Of a stretch of 42,527 bases of DNA, positions 1-8,620 are shown in pieces. The translations under genes were made by a program, and so were the position numbers. This stretch comes from Chitinophagales bacterium (GTDB taxonomy: Bacteria > Bacteroidota > Bacteroidia > Chitinophagales > UBA2359), in NCBI GenBank assembly GCA_016787295.1, contig JAEUUX010000168.1:1-42527 (forward strand), given 5' to 3'. Within the stretch, counting starts at the first letter, position 1. Each line of letters opens with the position of its first letter. The notes beneath the pieces are model-generated. The model worked only from the letters and a program-made list of their open reading frames with translations, ran no database searches and was not told where the DNA came from.

Positions 1-159
1 CAACAACACAAAACAACCCAACAAAACTACACTCGACAACATACTTTTCTGAACAGCAACATTATAACCTTTACGAATTTCGTAAGCGCCATACAAACGA
101 TTTCTATGTTCAAAAACAATGTCTGTTAAATCAGCAGTCAATAATTCTTTGTTTTCCAT
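1..159 (-). CDS. TonB-family energy transducer, N-terminal fragment (cut by window edge)
   Basis: Reading the minus strand from an ATG at 157-159 gives 53 codons that run off the left edge of the window. The peptide starts MENKELLTADLTDIVFEH and continues with an R-N-R-x-Y-G-A-Y-x-I-R-K pattern, followed by the beginning of a hydrophobic segment (SSVVLLGCFVLL). In Bacteroidetes TonB proteins, a short cytoplasmic stretch with a D-I-V-F-E-x-R-N-x-x-Y-G-A-Y-x-L-R motif precedes the single membrane anchor, so this is almost certainly a tonB-like gene. TonB couples the proton motive force at the inner membrane to TonB-dependent outer-membrane receptors. The C-terminal domain that contacts the receptor lies outside the window, so I cannot tell which TonB subtype it is. 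Confidence 0.82.
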   Translation of the reverse strand, partial: MENKELLTADLTDIVFEHRNRLYGAYEIRKGYNVAVQKSMLSSVVLLGCFVLL

Positions 160-886
160 ACTGCAATATTTTAATAGTGTGAAACATAATTAGCGAGCAA
201 GTGCAATGACCATAAGGCAATAAACAATAACAATACAAAATAATAGGACTGTAGTTCTTAGAAAAAAGATACCCAAACAAAAATAGATGTAAAAATTTGA
301 AACTTACGAGTTAAAAGTGTAGTGTTTGAAGTAGAATGTTGTGTTTGCAAAAAGAATAAATTTGTGTTTGAAGCTGCATTGTGCCAAAAAATGTGTCGTG
401 CGAAATAAAGTATAGTCATTTGAAGAAGTGCTGTGTCAACGAAGCAGTATAACCTGTTTGAAAAACGTGTTGTAACGAAACTAAGTATAATAACAGAAAT
501 GGATAGAAGTGTGTTGTTGTGTCAAAGAAGTGATATATTTTGTGTGTTTGAAGTAAGTGTTGAATGAAAAATAATTTGTGGTGCATTGGTTTGATAATGC
601 AAAGGTATTATCAAAAATCACGATTACCAAATAAAAAAAAAGCAGTTTATCGCAAAATATTTGTCTTACAGAAGTGCATAAACCCTTGATAATCAAGCAT
701 TTACGCTAAATAGGCTTGCTTTTTTTGCATTTTATTGCGATATTTTTTTAACTATTTTCACTTTTTTTTGTCTAAATTAGCAGGAGTTTTTATGGTTTGT
801 ATGGTCGCAAGCTGTTATTGTTCTGCCAAATCGTTATAGTCATTCATCATTTCTTATTATTGTTAAATCTCAAAAAAATAAGCATT
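160..886. other. Intergenic region with degenerate GTGT/GAAG repeats
   Basis: This 727-bp gap separates the divergent tonB-like fragment and the lipoprotein gene. From about 320 to 570 the plus strand is poor in C and carries many variants of GTGTTTGAAG (exact at 322-331, 364-373 and 544-553; looser forms near 417, 432, 454, 466 and 518). I see no credible protein in it. A hairpin followed by a T-run at 694-727 looks like an intrinsic terminator for a plus-strand transcript, although no plus-strand gene lies before it. A minus-strand TATTTTTG (278-285) resembles a -7 box for the tonB-like gene, but without a convincing -33 partner. Confidence 0.5.
694..727 (+). terminator. Candidate intrinsic terminator with no gene upstream
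   Basis: CAAGC (694-698) pairs with GCTTG (714-718), and ATTTA pairs with TAAAT inside; the stem is followed by CTTTTTTT. The shape is that of a rho-independent terminator on the plus strand. It may end a noncoding transcript from the repeat region 300-690. Confidence 0.5.
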
Positions 887-1717
887 ATGAACCGAAATCC
901 GTTATTCTCACTATGTTTGTTAGTTATTTTAAGTGCGTTGATTTTTGGCGCTTGCGAAAAAAAACAAACAGACGATACCAACGATGACACCACCGCCGCC
1001 AATTTCGCTACCGCCGACAATTTATATGGCGATGTGTTTAATGTTGCAAAAAAAGCAGCCGCACAAAAAGGTATAGAGTCTGGTAAAACCGAAGCCACCA
1101 ACGACCTCTGCTCCACCCTTAGTCTAAACCCTGCCAACAACAATGTATTTCCCAAAACATTGACCGTAGACTTTGGCAACGGTTGCACATCGGACGACGG
1201 ACGCTTCCGCAAAGGTAAAGTATTCATTACGTTCAGCGACTATTTCATGGCTCCCAACTCAACAATCACCTGTACTTTTGATGAATACTTTGTCGAAGGA
1301 CACAAAGTAGAAGGTACTTATACTATCCTGAACCAAACGGTCAACAATATCCCCAAATTCCAGACCACAGTAACCGAAGGCAAAATTACAGAACCCACAG
1401 GTGGCGTATTTTCGTGGAGCGAAACCCGCACCTATACCATGACCGCTGGCATGGGTGATTTCAATGCGAGCAACGATGAGTATGATATAGAAGGCAACGG
1501 CAGCGGCACGAATGTAGAAGGTGTTAATTTTTCTTTCACCACCTTAGTTGCATTACATGTCAAAGCCAATTGTAGTTGGGTTGTGAGCGGACAATTGCAA
1601 ATCACTTCTGCTAACGTCATTCCTATTTCTATGACTATTGATTATGGCGATGGTACGTGCGATAATCAAGCTATTGCCACCATTGGCAGTTTATCAGGCA
1701 CCATTACACTTCCATAA
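887..1717 (+). CDS. Putative lipoprotein of unknown function
   Basis: A 276-aa protein. I chose the ATG at 887 because it gives a normal signal peptide (MNRNPLFSLCLLVILSALIF) ending in a G-A-C lipobox-like site, whereas the longer frame from 797 adds an unlikely hydrophobic leader. The mature protein begins C-E-K-K-Q-T-D-D followed by more acidic residues, similar to the charged stretch that directs Bacteroidetes lipoproteins to the cell surface. The rest is rich in Thr, Gly, Asn and aromatic residues with alternating polar/hydrophobic strands, and has repeated DFGNGC / DYGDGTC elements near residues 93 and 252, suggesting a secreted beta-sandwich. I do not recognise a named family. It is flanked by a gap on both sides and appears to be transcribed alone, ending at the hairpin at 1734-1775. 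Confidence 0.72.
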   Translation: MNRNPLFSLCLLVILSALIFGACEKKQTDDTNDDTTAANFATADNLYGDVFNVAKKAAAQKGIESGKTEATNDLCSTLSLNPANNNVFPKTLTVDFGNGCTSDDGRFRKGKVFITFSDYFMAPNSTITCTFDEYFVEGHKVEGTYTILNQTVNNIPKFQTTVTEGKITEPTGGVFSWSETRTYTMTAGMGDFNASNDEYDIEGNGSGTNVEGVNFSFTTLVALHVKANCSWVVSGQLQITSANVIPISMTIDYGDGTCDNQAIATIGSLSGTITLP

Positions 1718-1733
1718 TGCGATTATAATCAAC

Positions 1734-1775
1734 AAACGTCCTATATCCGTTGGGTATGGGACGTTTTGGGTTTAT
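1734..1775 (+). terminator. Probable terminator of the lipoprotein gene
   Basis: AAACGTCC (1734-1741) pairs with GGACGTTT (1759-1766) around a 17-base loop. The following sequence is T-rich but interrupted by GGG, so termination may be weak. Confidence 0.45.
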
Positions 1776-1823
1776 TATACAATGCAATAACAGATTGAAC
1801 AAGAAATTCCCAAAAAAACCAAC

Positions 1824-1831
1824 TATCTTTG
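1824..1831 (+). promoter_or_regulatory. -7 box upstream of the symporter gene
   Basis: TATCTTTG matches the Bacteroidetes -7 consensus TAnnTTTG. The nearest TTG upstream (1795-1797) is about 26 bases away, longer than the usual 19-21, so the -33 element is uncertain. It lies about 80 bases before the start codon at 1914. Confidence 0.4.
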
Positions 1832-1913
1832 TCCGCAAAAGTTACTATTTGCCTATCCATAGTATTCAAACTGCTCAACTTTATTTGCTCATTGTTCAAA
1901 AATCTATTGTGTG

Positions 1914-3542
1914 ATGCCAATTTATCGCCAATTGTTGTTGCGCTCTTTTCGCCCTACATTAATACTGCTTGCCTTTTTAGTGGCACTTGGAGTATATCTC
2001 TACCTCACCCATGCACCTGTTTTTTGGGCGGGTTATGTTGCCATTATGTTTTTTTATGCTTTGGTGTTTTATACAGGCTCGGCGGCGGCAGGTTTGCGGC
2101 AGGGCAACACGACCACCGACATGATGTTGGCAGGCAGAAATATCCCCTTGTTCATTGGCATTTTTACGATGAGTGCCACTTGGATAGACGGTGGCTACCT
2201 CAATGGTACTGCCGAATATACCGTTTCTCAAGGTTTGGTGTGGGTGCAAGCGCCTTGGGGCTATGCCATTAGTTTGTTATTAGGCGGTTTGTTTTTTGCG
2301 CGAAAAATGCGCCATTATCGCTTTCGTACCATGCTTGATCCTTTGGAGCAACGCTACGGCAAACGCATGGCAGCATTGTTGTCTTTACCTGCTTTGATGG
2401 GCGAAATATTCTGGACAGCAGCCATTCTCACTGCTTTAGGCACTACTTTTGGCACCATTCTGGGCTTAGATTCCTCAACAGCAATAGTCTTATCTGCCCT
2501 AATTGCTATAACCTACACTTCTTTGGGCGGTTTGTGGGCAGTGGCTTTGACCGATACACTACAACTTTTTTTCCTTTTGGTAGGTTTGTTTGTTGTGTTA
2601 CCTTTTGCTTTGTCACACACAGGCGGTTTGTCAGCAACTATTGATGCCTACAGTCAGCTTAAGGGCAGTGCTGCCAATTTATTGCCTTTTGGCGAAGGTT
2701 TTCAGGAGTGGGGCAACCAGTATTGGAATTGGTGGGATATGGCATTGATGTTGATGCTTGGAGGTATTCCTTGGCAGGTTTATTTTCAGCGTGTATTGGC
2801 AGCCCGCAGCGAAGACGCAGCCGTCAAACTCTCCATTGGTGCTGCTTTTATTTGCCTTATTGCCGCTATACCTGCTGTTTTGGTGGGCATGATAGCCGCT
2901 GTTTTTGATTGGAAAAGCATTGGCATTGACTTTGCGGAGCCACTTTTTGCCATGCCCTATGTTATTCGTTATTTGACTAATCCGATAGTAGCTACTTTGG
3001 GTTTGGGAGCCATTGCAGGAGCTGTCATGTCATCGGTTGATGCGTCCATTTTGTCGGCTTCGTCGGTCATTAGCTGGAATATCTATCGTCCATTGGTGCG
3101 TCCCGAAGCAAACCCCGAACGCCTAATGAAGGTCATTCAACGTTGTGTGTGGATAGTGGGTGTGAGTGCCATGTTACTGGCTTTGCGTGCCAAAAGTATC
3201 TATGCTTTATGGGCTTTATGCAGCGATTTTGTGTATTGTATTTTGTTTCCACAACTCACAACAGCGCTATTTTTCTCCAAAGCCAATCGTTATGGGTCTA
3301 TAGCGGGTTTTGTGGTGTCTTTATTTTTGCGTTTGGGCGGCGGTGATGGCACGTTGGGCATACCCAATTTTTTGCCCTATCCAATGGTCGAAAATGATGT
3401 GGTCTTATTTCCTTTCCGCACCTTAGCCATGGTAGCAGGTTTTGTTACTATCATTATTGTTTCGTTAGCAACACAGAAAAACTGTCCGCCTACAATTTTG
3501 GTTAAAAATGAAGAAAAAACAGATGTGGACTCGCATGAATAA
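1914..3542 (+). CDS. Sodium:solute symporter, high-affinity choline transporter (SLC5A7/CHT1)-like
   Basis: A 542-aa multi-pass inner-membrane protein of the SSS/SLC5 family, which couples sodium entry to solute uptake. The similarity I recall is specifically to animal choline transporter CHT1: ATWIDGGYLNGTAE (residues 88-101), LDPLEQRYGKRM (141-152), an LMGEIFW segment near 161-167, YTSLGGLWAVALTDTLQ (201-217), then LMLGGIPWQVYFQRVL and a V-M-S-S-V-D-A-S-I-L-S-A-S-S segment in the later helices. Choline or a related quaternary amine is therefore the likely substrate, but bacterial members may differ. A GTG at 1911 directly precedes the ATG at 1914; I prefer ATG. The 3' end overlaps the next gene by 8 bp, indicating co-transcription and probable translational coupling. 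Confidence 0.85.
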   Translation: MPIYRQLLLRSFRPTLILLAFLVALGVYLYLTHAPVFWAGYVAIMFFYALVFYTGSAAAGLRQGNTTTDMMLAGRNIPLFIGIFTMSATWIDGGYLNGTAEYTVSQGLVWVQAPWGYAISLLLGGLFFARKMRHYRFRTMLDPLEQRYGKRMAALLSLPALMGEIFWTAAILTALGTTFGTILGLDSSTAIVLSALIAITYTSLGGLWAVALTDTLQLFFLLVGLFVVLPFALSHTGGLSATIDAYSQLKGSAANLLPFGEGFQEWGNQYWNWWDMALMLMLGGIPWQVYFQRVLAARSEDAAVKLSIGAAFICLIAAIPAVLVGMIAAVFDWKSIGIDFAEPLFAMPYVIRYLTNPIVATLGLGAIAGAVMSSVDASILSASSVISWNIYRPLVRPEANPERLMKVIQRCVWIVGVSAMLLALRAKSIYALWALCSDFVYCILFPQLTTALFFSKANRYGSIAGFVVSLFLRLGGGDGTLGIPNFLPYPMVENDVVLFPFRTLAMVAGFVTIIIVSLATQKNCPPTILVKNEEKTDVDSHE

Positions 3543-4977
3543 TCATATTGACAAAAAAAAACAACCTATAGCCATAGGTTGGACGTATGTGGGGATAGCC
3601 TTGTTGTTATTGGTCTTGCTGATTGTTTGGAATCGTGCTTATCTATATTATATAGAACAAAGTCATTGGGAACACGATATTTTTCGTCCTGCTTTGCAAA
3701 ACAAAGGTGGGCGAATCTGCTATGCACCTTTGTATGTGCGATTAGAAAACACTTGGACTTGGTGGGGTGTTGGTGCAACGATAGCAGCTATTATATTGGG
3801 TTTAAGTGTTTTTTGGAGACAAAAAAAATGGGAACATTCGTTATTTTTTCATGCTTTTTTAATCACTATTTGGGCGAGTATCTTAGCCACCACCGAGCAA
3901 CCTATTCGCTGGGCAAGTACTACCTATAACAATTTTGAAGTTTTTTTCAAAGGTTTGATTTATCCCAACATTTCCACTTTATTGCAGCACTATACAAGTG
4001 CCATGCAACACAGTTTGGGTGATGGAAGCGCCCATTATCCTCCCGGAAATTTGGTGTTAGTATACCTTTTGTCGGGCAGCGATATTTTGTTAGGATTAAA
4101 GTTATTGATGGTGCTGTTGTTGGTGCCAATGTTATATTATTGGCAAAAATGCTTACAAATCATGGCTATTTCGCCTGATATTGCACAAAAAGCCTTACTT
4201 TTGCTGCCAACTGCCAGCAGTTTGTTTATTTTCGCAACACTCAATTTTTCCACAATAACAGTTTTATTGGCTATTGTGCAGTATTATTGTTTTTGGAAAG
4301 CCACCCAACAAACGCAACCATGGGCGTGGGCAATAGCCATAGGAGGTATTACGGCGCTATATGCTTTTTTTAGTTTTACGGTAGCAGTCAGCAGTTTACA
4401 ACTTATGATAGGCGCGTTTTTGGGGATTTATTTGGGTTGTTTTTCTTGGCAAAAAATAGTGTATATTGGCTCAATAGCAAGCACTTTTTTTTTATTGATT
4501 TATCTTTCACTTTACCTCATTCTGGGTTTTGATATGTGGTTATGTTTTCGACAAGCTATTCAAAATGCTCACCAACTTATGGGCGTAAACGGAGGATTTG
4601 ATGACATTTGGCGCTATATTTTGCGTTCAAGCGGAAATATTTTGGCTTTCTTTTGGTCTATAGGTTTATTGAGTAGCGCCATGTTTTTGGTAGGCATGTA
4701 TCGCATTATTGTGCAAGAGCGACACATCAGCAAAAATTGGCAACTTATGGCAAGTAGTCTTGGTCTGACTTTGTTGATAAGTGCTTTTGGTGGTTTATTT
4801 TTTGGCGAAACCGAGCGTGTTTGGGTATTTTTTGTGCCGTTTGTGTTGTTGGTAGTTGCGCACGAATGGCAATTGTTCCAGAATCGGTATGGTTTTATTT
4901 CGTCTTTTGTGTTGTATGTTATATTATTGCTCAATGCTTTGTTACAAGAATTGTTGTTTATACATGTTTTGGGGTAA
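3535..4977 (+). CDS. Multi-pass membrane protein, possible GT-C type glycosyltransferase
   Basis: A 480-aa protein with roughly ten hydrophobic segments. The start at 3535 is chosen because its ATG overlaps the stop of the symporter gene by 8 bp; an upstream ATG at 3508 would give a 35-bp overlap and a lysine-rich extension. An H-Y-P-P-G motif (residues 167-171) in a loop after several membrane segments resembles the H-x-P-P-G motif of GT-C glycosyltransferases of the PMT/ArnT type, which use polyprenyl-phosphate sugars. An extracytoplasmic-looking loop after the first helix (E-Q-S-H-W-E-H-D) is acidic like that of GT-C enzymes, but I do not see a clean catalytic Asp pair. The sugar-transfer role is an inference; it could be an uncharacterised membrane protein. 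Confidence 0.55.
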   Translation: MNNHIDKKKQPIAIGWTYVGIALLLLVLLIVWNRAYLYYIEQSHWEHDIFRPALQNKGGRICYAPLYVRLENTWTWWGVGATIAAIILGLSVFWRQKKWEHSLFFHAFLITIWASILATTEQPIRWASTTYNNFEVFFKGLIYPNISTLLQHYTSAMQHSLGDGSAHYPPGNLVLVYLLSGSDILLGLKLLMVLLLVPMLYYWQKCLQIMAISPDIAQKALLLLPTASSLFIFATLNFSTITVLLAIVQYYCFWKATQQTQPWAWAIAIGGITALYAFFSFTVAVSSLQLMIGAFLGIYLGCFSWQKIVYIGSIASTFFLLIYLSLYLILGFDMWLCFRQAIQNAHQLMGVNGGFDDIWRYILRSSGNILAFFWSIGLLSSAMFLVGMYRIIVQERHISKNWQLMASSLGLTLLISAFGGLFFGETERVWVFFVPFVLLVVAHEWQLFQNRYGFISSFVLYVILLLNALLQELLFIHVLG

Positions 4978-5132
4978 ATTATAGGAAAATTATTTGAACA
5001 ATAAATAATGCTTAAAGTTTCGGCTTTTTGCCGTTTTTAGTACAATATACCCATAAATTCTTGCAAAATTTGGGAAAATTGCCGCAAAATGCGTGTTTTT
5101 TTGCGAAATTGCACTAAAAAAAGAACACTATT

Positions 5133-7265
5133 ATGGATAATACAAAATCTGTTCACTTAACCGTCGAGGGAATGACTTGCGCCAACTGTGCTTTGAGCAT
5201 TGCTAAATATCTACAAAAACAGAATTGTACAGATGTAAATGTAGATTTTGCTTCAGGAGCTGTTGTTGCTCAAGTCCCGGATTCTATATCCATAGACAGT
5301 CTTAGCAAGGGTATAAATAGTTTGGGATACAAAGTCGTTGGCGAACAAAACGAATCGACAAAACCTACTTTACTACAACGTTGGTTGTCGTTGGAGGCTT
5401 TGTTTTTTATGTCTGTTGTATTTACTTTACCTCTAATTATTGGCATGTTTTTCCCAAAATCGCCTTTTAATCAACCTATCATACAATTATTATTATGTTT
5501 GCCTGTGTGGTTGGGAGGTTATTTATATTTGGGCAAAAGTGCATGGAGTTCGATGCGAATGGGTGTTCCAAATATGAATGTGTTGGTATTGTTGGGCAGT
5601 AGCGCTGCTTTTTTGTATAGCCTTCTTTTGATGCTACAAGGCGAACACCATCTGTATTTCGAAACAGCGGCAACCATCATTACTTTGGTATTGTTGGGTA
5701 ATTATTTGGAGAAAAAAGCCATTCATCAAACCACTTCTGCTATGAACGATTTGGTGGCTTTACAGCAAATAAGCGCCCGAAAAATTACTATTGTAGCAGG
5801 TAAAGAAACTATCAGTAGCCTTAATGCAAATTTGTTGGGAGTTGGCGACCAAATTTTGGTGAACGTGGGCGACCGAGTGCCTACCGACGGAGTTATCTAT
5901 TGGGGAACTGGAGCGCTTGACGAATCGATGATTTCGGGTGAAAGTTTGCCTGTCAACAAAAAATCGGGTGATTTGTTAATTGCTGGCACGATGGTCACCG
6001 AAGGTAGCTTTAAGTATCGAGCTACGGCTGTTGGTTCACACACTACTTTGGCACAAATTATTGATATGGTGCGCCGCGCCCAAGCCGACCAAGCTCCCAT
6101 ACAACGTCTTGCCGACCGCATTAGCGCCATTTTTGTCCCTATTATTGTAGGTTTAAGTCTATTGACATTCTTGGCGAATTGGTATTGGCAAGGAGAACTA
6201 TCTGTGGCATTGTTGCGAGCTATTGCTGTGGTGGTGGTGGCTTGTCCATGTGCGATGGGTTTGGCTACCCCAACTGCCATGATAGTGAGTATTGGCAGGG
6301 CAGCCCGCAATGGTATTTTGATTAAAGGTGCCAATACCATAGAGATTTTGTCAAAAGTAAAAACTATTTTGTTCGACAAAACAGGTACGCTCACCAATGG
6401 ACAATTTGTTTTGCACCAAACACAACTCCACCATTCGCCCGAAACAAATAGCATAAATGCTACTTTTGTAGATGGAATTTTATTGGGTTTGGAGCAATAC
6501 TCCTCACACCCTATTGCTGTTTCGTTGGTTCGCTATTTCAAGGAACAACAAGTTCAGCCACATTATTTTTCGCACATAGAAGAAAAAAAATCGGTGGGTA
6601 TGGTTGGCAAAGATTTTGAAGGCAACGAATGGGCTTTGTTGTCACACGCCGCCGCCCAAGAACAACTATCATTGCCCGAAAAAGCCGCTAACGATGATTT
6701 ATTTTTGTTGAAAAACCAACAATTGGTAGCTTCTTTTCAGTTGAGCGACTCCATTAAGCCGATGACAAAAGAAACCATTGTTGCTTTGCGACAAGAAGGA
6801 ATTGATAGTGTGATGGTGAGTGGTGACAGAACCTCTAAATGCCACATTGTAGCCCAACAAATTGGGATAGAGCAGGTATATGCCACACAACAACCAGCGC
6901 AAAAACTAGCTTTAGTGGAACAATTTGCACAAAAAAACGTAATAGCTATAGTAGGAGATGGTATCAACGATGCTCCGGCTATGGCAAAGGCTCAAGTCAG
7001 TATGTCGTTTAGCAATGCCACACAGGTAGCCATACAATCAGCAAAAGTAGTGCTATTGCAAGACAAATTGCCTTTGATTAAGGAAGTGATAGCTCTTAGC
7101 GAAAGAACAATGCGAATTATTCGCCAAAACTTATTTTGGGCATTTTTCTACAATATATTAATGCTACCTTTGGCGGCAATAGGTTGGCTCAACCCAATGT
7201 GGGCAGCCGCTGCCATGTCTTTATCAAGCCTTATGGTGGTGTTTAATTCGCTGCGTTTGCGGTGA
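5133..7265 (+). CDS. copA: Copper-translocating P1B-type ATPase
   Basis: A 710-aa P-type ATPase of normal length with one N-terminal heavy-metal-binding domain (GMTCANCA, C16 and C19). Diagnostic motifs in order are SGES in the actuator domain (268-271), CPC in the sixth membrane helix (371-373), the phosphorylation site DKTGT (D415), the HP dipeptide (459-460), GDGINDAP (608-615), then YN in helix 7 (673-674) and MSLSS in helix 8 (695-699). CPC together with YN and MSxSS marks Cu(I) specificity, so the protein should export Cu(I) from the cytoplasm at the expense of ATP. It stands apart from the preceding gene by about 155 bp and is followed by an unrelated gene. I see no copper chaperone or CueR/CsoR-type regulator next to it. 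Confidence 0.95.
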   Translation: MDNTKSVHLTVEGMTCANCALSIAKYLQKQNCTDVNVDFASGAVVAQVPDSISIDSLSKGINSLGYKVVGEQNESTKPTLLQRWLSLEALFFMSVVFTLPLIIGMFFPKSPFNQPIIQLLLCLPVWLGGYLYLGKSAWSSMRMGVPNMNVLVLLGSSAAFLYSLLLMLQGEHHLYFETAATIITLVLLGNYLEKKAIHQTTSAMNDLVALQQISARKITIVAGKETISSLNANLLGVGDQILVNVGDRVPTDGVIYWGTGALDESMISGESLPVNKKSGDLLIAGTMVTEGSFKYRATAVGSHTTLAQIIDMVRRAQADQAPIQRLADRISAIFVPIIVGLSLLTFLANWYWQGELSVALLRAIAVVVVACPCAMGLATPTAMIVSIGRAARNGILIKGANTIEILSKVKTILFDKTGTLTNGQFVLHQTQLHHSPETNSINATFVDGILLGLEQYSSHPIAVSLVRYFKEQQVQPHYFSHIEEKKSVGMVGKDFEGNEWALLSHAAAQEQLSLPEKAANDDLFLLKNQQLVASFQLSDSIKPMTKETIVALRQEGIDSVMVSGDRTSKCHIVAQQIGIEQVYATQQPAQKLALVEQFAQKNVIAIVGDGINDAPAMAKAQVSMSFSNATQVAIQSAKVVLLQDKLPLIKEVIALSERTMRIIRQNLFWAFFYNILMLPLAAIGWLNPMWAAAAMSLSSLMVVFNSLRLR

Positions 7266-7300
7266 AAAAAAGCGATTATTCAGCAAAAAAGCATATATTG

Positions 7301-7329
7301 TTTTTTGTCATAAAAAAATGACAAAAAAA
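7301..7329. repeat. Inverted repeat between copA and the next gene
   Basis: TTTTTTGTCAT (7301-7311) and ATGACAAAAAA (7319-7329) form a perfect 11-base inverted repeat around seven A residues. It could serve as a weak hairpin terminator for copA or as an operator; the lack of a T-run after the second arm argues against a classical terminator. Confidence 0.4.
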
Positions 7330-7383
7330 ATTTGGGTGGTAACTTAAAATGTGCAAACTTTATGCCCTCAAAACTGTAATATT

Positions 7384-7992
7384 ATGAAAAAATTATTCCT
7401 CCTATACTTTTTGTTTTGTTTTAGCTGTTCTATAGCATTAGCTCAGGACAATAATAATTGGTTGGCTTATTCCGAAAGCGAAAGTGTACATAGCTTGCCG
7501 GATAGCCCTATTCGTGTGCAGGTAGCTAATTATGTGTTTAGGAAATTTGACTCCAAACGGCGTATTTTAGCTTTTACACAAGCCGATGCTGATAGATTGC
7601 GCGAGTTCTTTTTAACCAAACAAGGTGTATTGGCGTGCGAAACCCACACTTTAGACAAAAGTATTAAGGTATTGACCAGAGCAGATGGCAATGGTTATTG
7701 GGGTTTAGACCACCAACAACTGATAGATGAGTTGGCAACATTGGGTTATGTGCCTGCCAGCTACAAATCAGGTTTCCAAGAGTTATTCCTTGAAGCACAC
7801 CGCAACCACCAACACAAAAAAGACGATTGTACTGATTGTGCCGATGTAAAGGTGAGCGAAGAGTTGCGCAAAAAATTTGAGGATATGGATTATGGTGACA
7901 AACAAATAGACTTTGGAGGTAGTGGCGAACTAAACGAAGAAGAAATAGACCCCAAATTGGACTCTACCTATAAAAGTAACGACCATAAATAG
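7384..7992 (+). CDS. Secreted CxxC protein of an unrecognised family (paralogue of 37240-37863)
   Basis: A 202-aa exported protein. The ATG at 7384 gives a typical signal peptide with cleavage after A-L-A at residue 20; the longer frame from 7351 would bury it. The mature domain contains a D-A-D-R-L-R-E-F-F-L-T-K helix (68-79), a lone Cys85, D-E-L-A-T-L-G-Y-V (115-123), a C149-x-x-C152 pair, and a conserved tail in which K-V-S-E-E-L (155-160) leads into F-E-D-M-D-Y-G and I-D-F-G (165-178). The last 25 residues are acidic and polar. The same order of elements occurs in the product of 37240-37863, so the two define a family within this genome. The CxxC may bind metal or form a disulfide; I cannot assign a function. 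Confidence 0.75.
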   Translation: MKKLFLLYFLFCFSCSIALAQDNNNWLAYSESESVHSLPDSPIRVQVANYVFRKFDSKRRILAFTQADADRLREFFLTKQGVLACETHTLDKSIKVLTRADGNGYWGLDHQQLIDELATLGYVPASYKSGFQELFLEAHRNHQHKKDDCTDCADVKVSEELRKKFEDMDYGDKQIDFGGSGELNEEEIDPKLDSTYKSNDHK

Positions 7993-8039
7993 GGTTTTTA
8001 AATCGTGTTTTACTCTTTCCAAACATACTTGGCGTGTGT

Positions 8040-8591
8040 ATGCTTATTGTAGAAATGGATTTTGATGAGGCTTTGCAACAAGCCACAGCAAAAGCCAAAC
8101 AAATGGTCGGCAATGGTTTGTATTCGCGCTTCCAATTGTCATATACACAAAGGGTAGACAAAGCTCTTTTGGGGTGTATGGGAGAGTTTGCTTTTGAAAC
8201 ATTGTTGAAACAACACAACATAAACTATGAATTAGACACATCTGATTTTGTTAATACACATTCCGATGAGTTTGATTTCAAAGTAAATACCAAAAAAATA
8301 GACATCAAAGTCGCGCTAAAAAGCACCACAAACCCTCCCAATGACCGTTGGACGTATGGATACCCACAAGAACAGAATCCTCAAAATAAAGATTTTGTTG
8401 TTGTGGGGTGGGTAGATTTTGCCAACAAACAAGTCGGGTTTTATGGCTGGATAACAGGCAAACAAATAGCCCAATATGCAGTCGTTACACAAAACAGCTT
8501 TGCAAAATACCGCTATCTCACCCCTAATTACGAATTTAAATGGGGTGATTTGGATAAAAACATAGCACACATTTGGGCAACCAATGTGTAA
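8040..8591 (+). CDS. Small PD-(D/E)XK-like nuclease domain protein
   Basis: A 183-aa soluble protein without a signal peptide. It starts with a helical region, then GEFAFE (E49 in the first helix), EFDF (D79) and the strand IDIKVA (D88, K90). An acidic residue on the first helix, an acidic residue on the second strand and D-x-K on the third strand are the arrangement of the PD-(D/E)XK nuclease superfamily, shared by restriction enzymes, Holliday-junction resolvases and phage or repair nucleases. No methylase, helicase or toxin partner is adjacent, so its target is unknown. Possible starts are GTG 8034, ATG 8040 and ATG 8055; 8040 is a compromise. It is preceded by only 47 bp and may be co-transcribed with the CxxC gene. 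Confidence 0.6.
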   Translation: MLIVEMDFDEALQQATAKAKQMVGNGLYSRFQLSYTQRVDKALLGCMGEFAFETLLKQHNINYELDTSDFVNTHSDEFDFKVNTKKIDIKVALKSTTNPPNDRWTYGYPQEQNPQNKDFVVVGWVDFANKQVGFYGWITGKQIAQYAVVTQNSFAKYRYLTPNYEFKWGDLDKNIAHIWATNV

Positions 8592-8620
8592 CTATATTAC
8601 CAAACTGTTAGCATGACATA

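Noticed and set aside
847-1227. 126-codon open frame antisense to the lipoprotein gene
   Set aside because: It is the complement of a lipoprotein with a clear signal sequence and has no features of its own.
5021-5040. CGGC-TTTTT-GCCG-TTTTT as a terminator before copA
   Set aside because: The stem has only four base pairs; too weak to call, though it might contribute to ending the preceding symporter/GT-C transcript.
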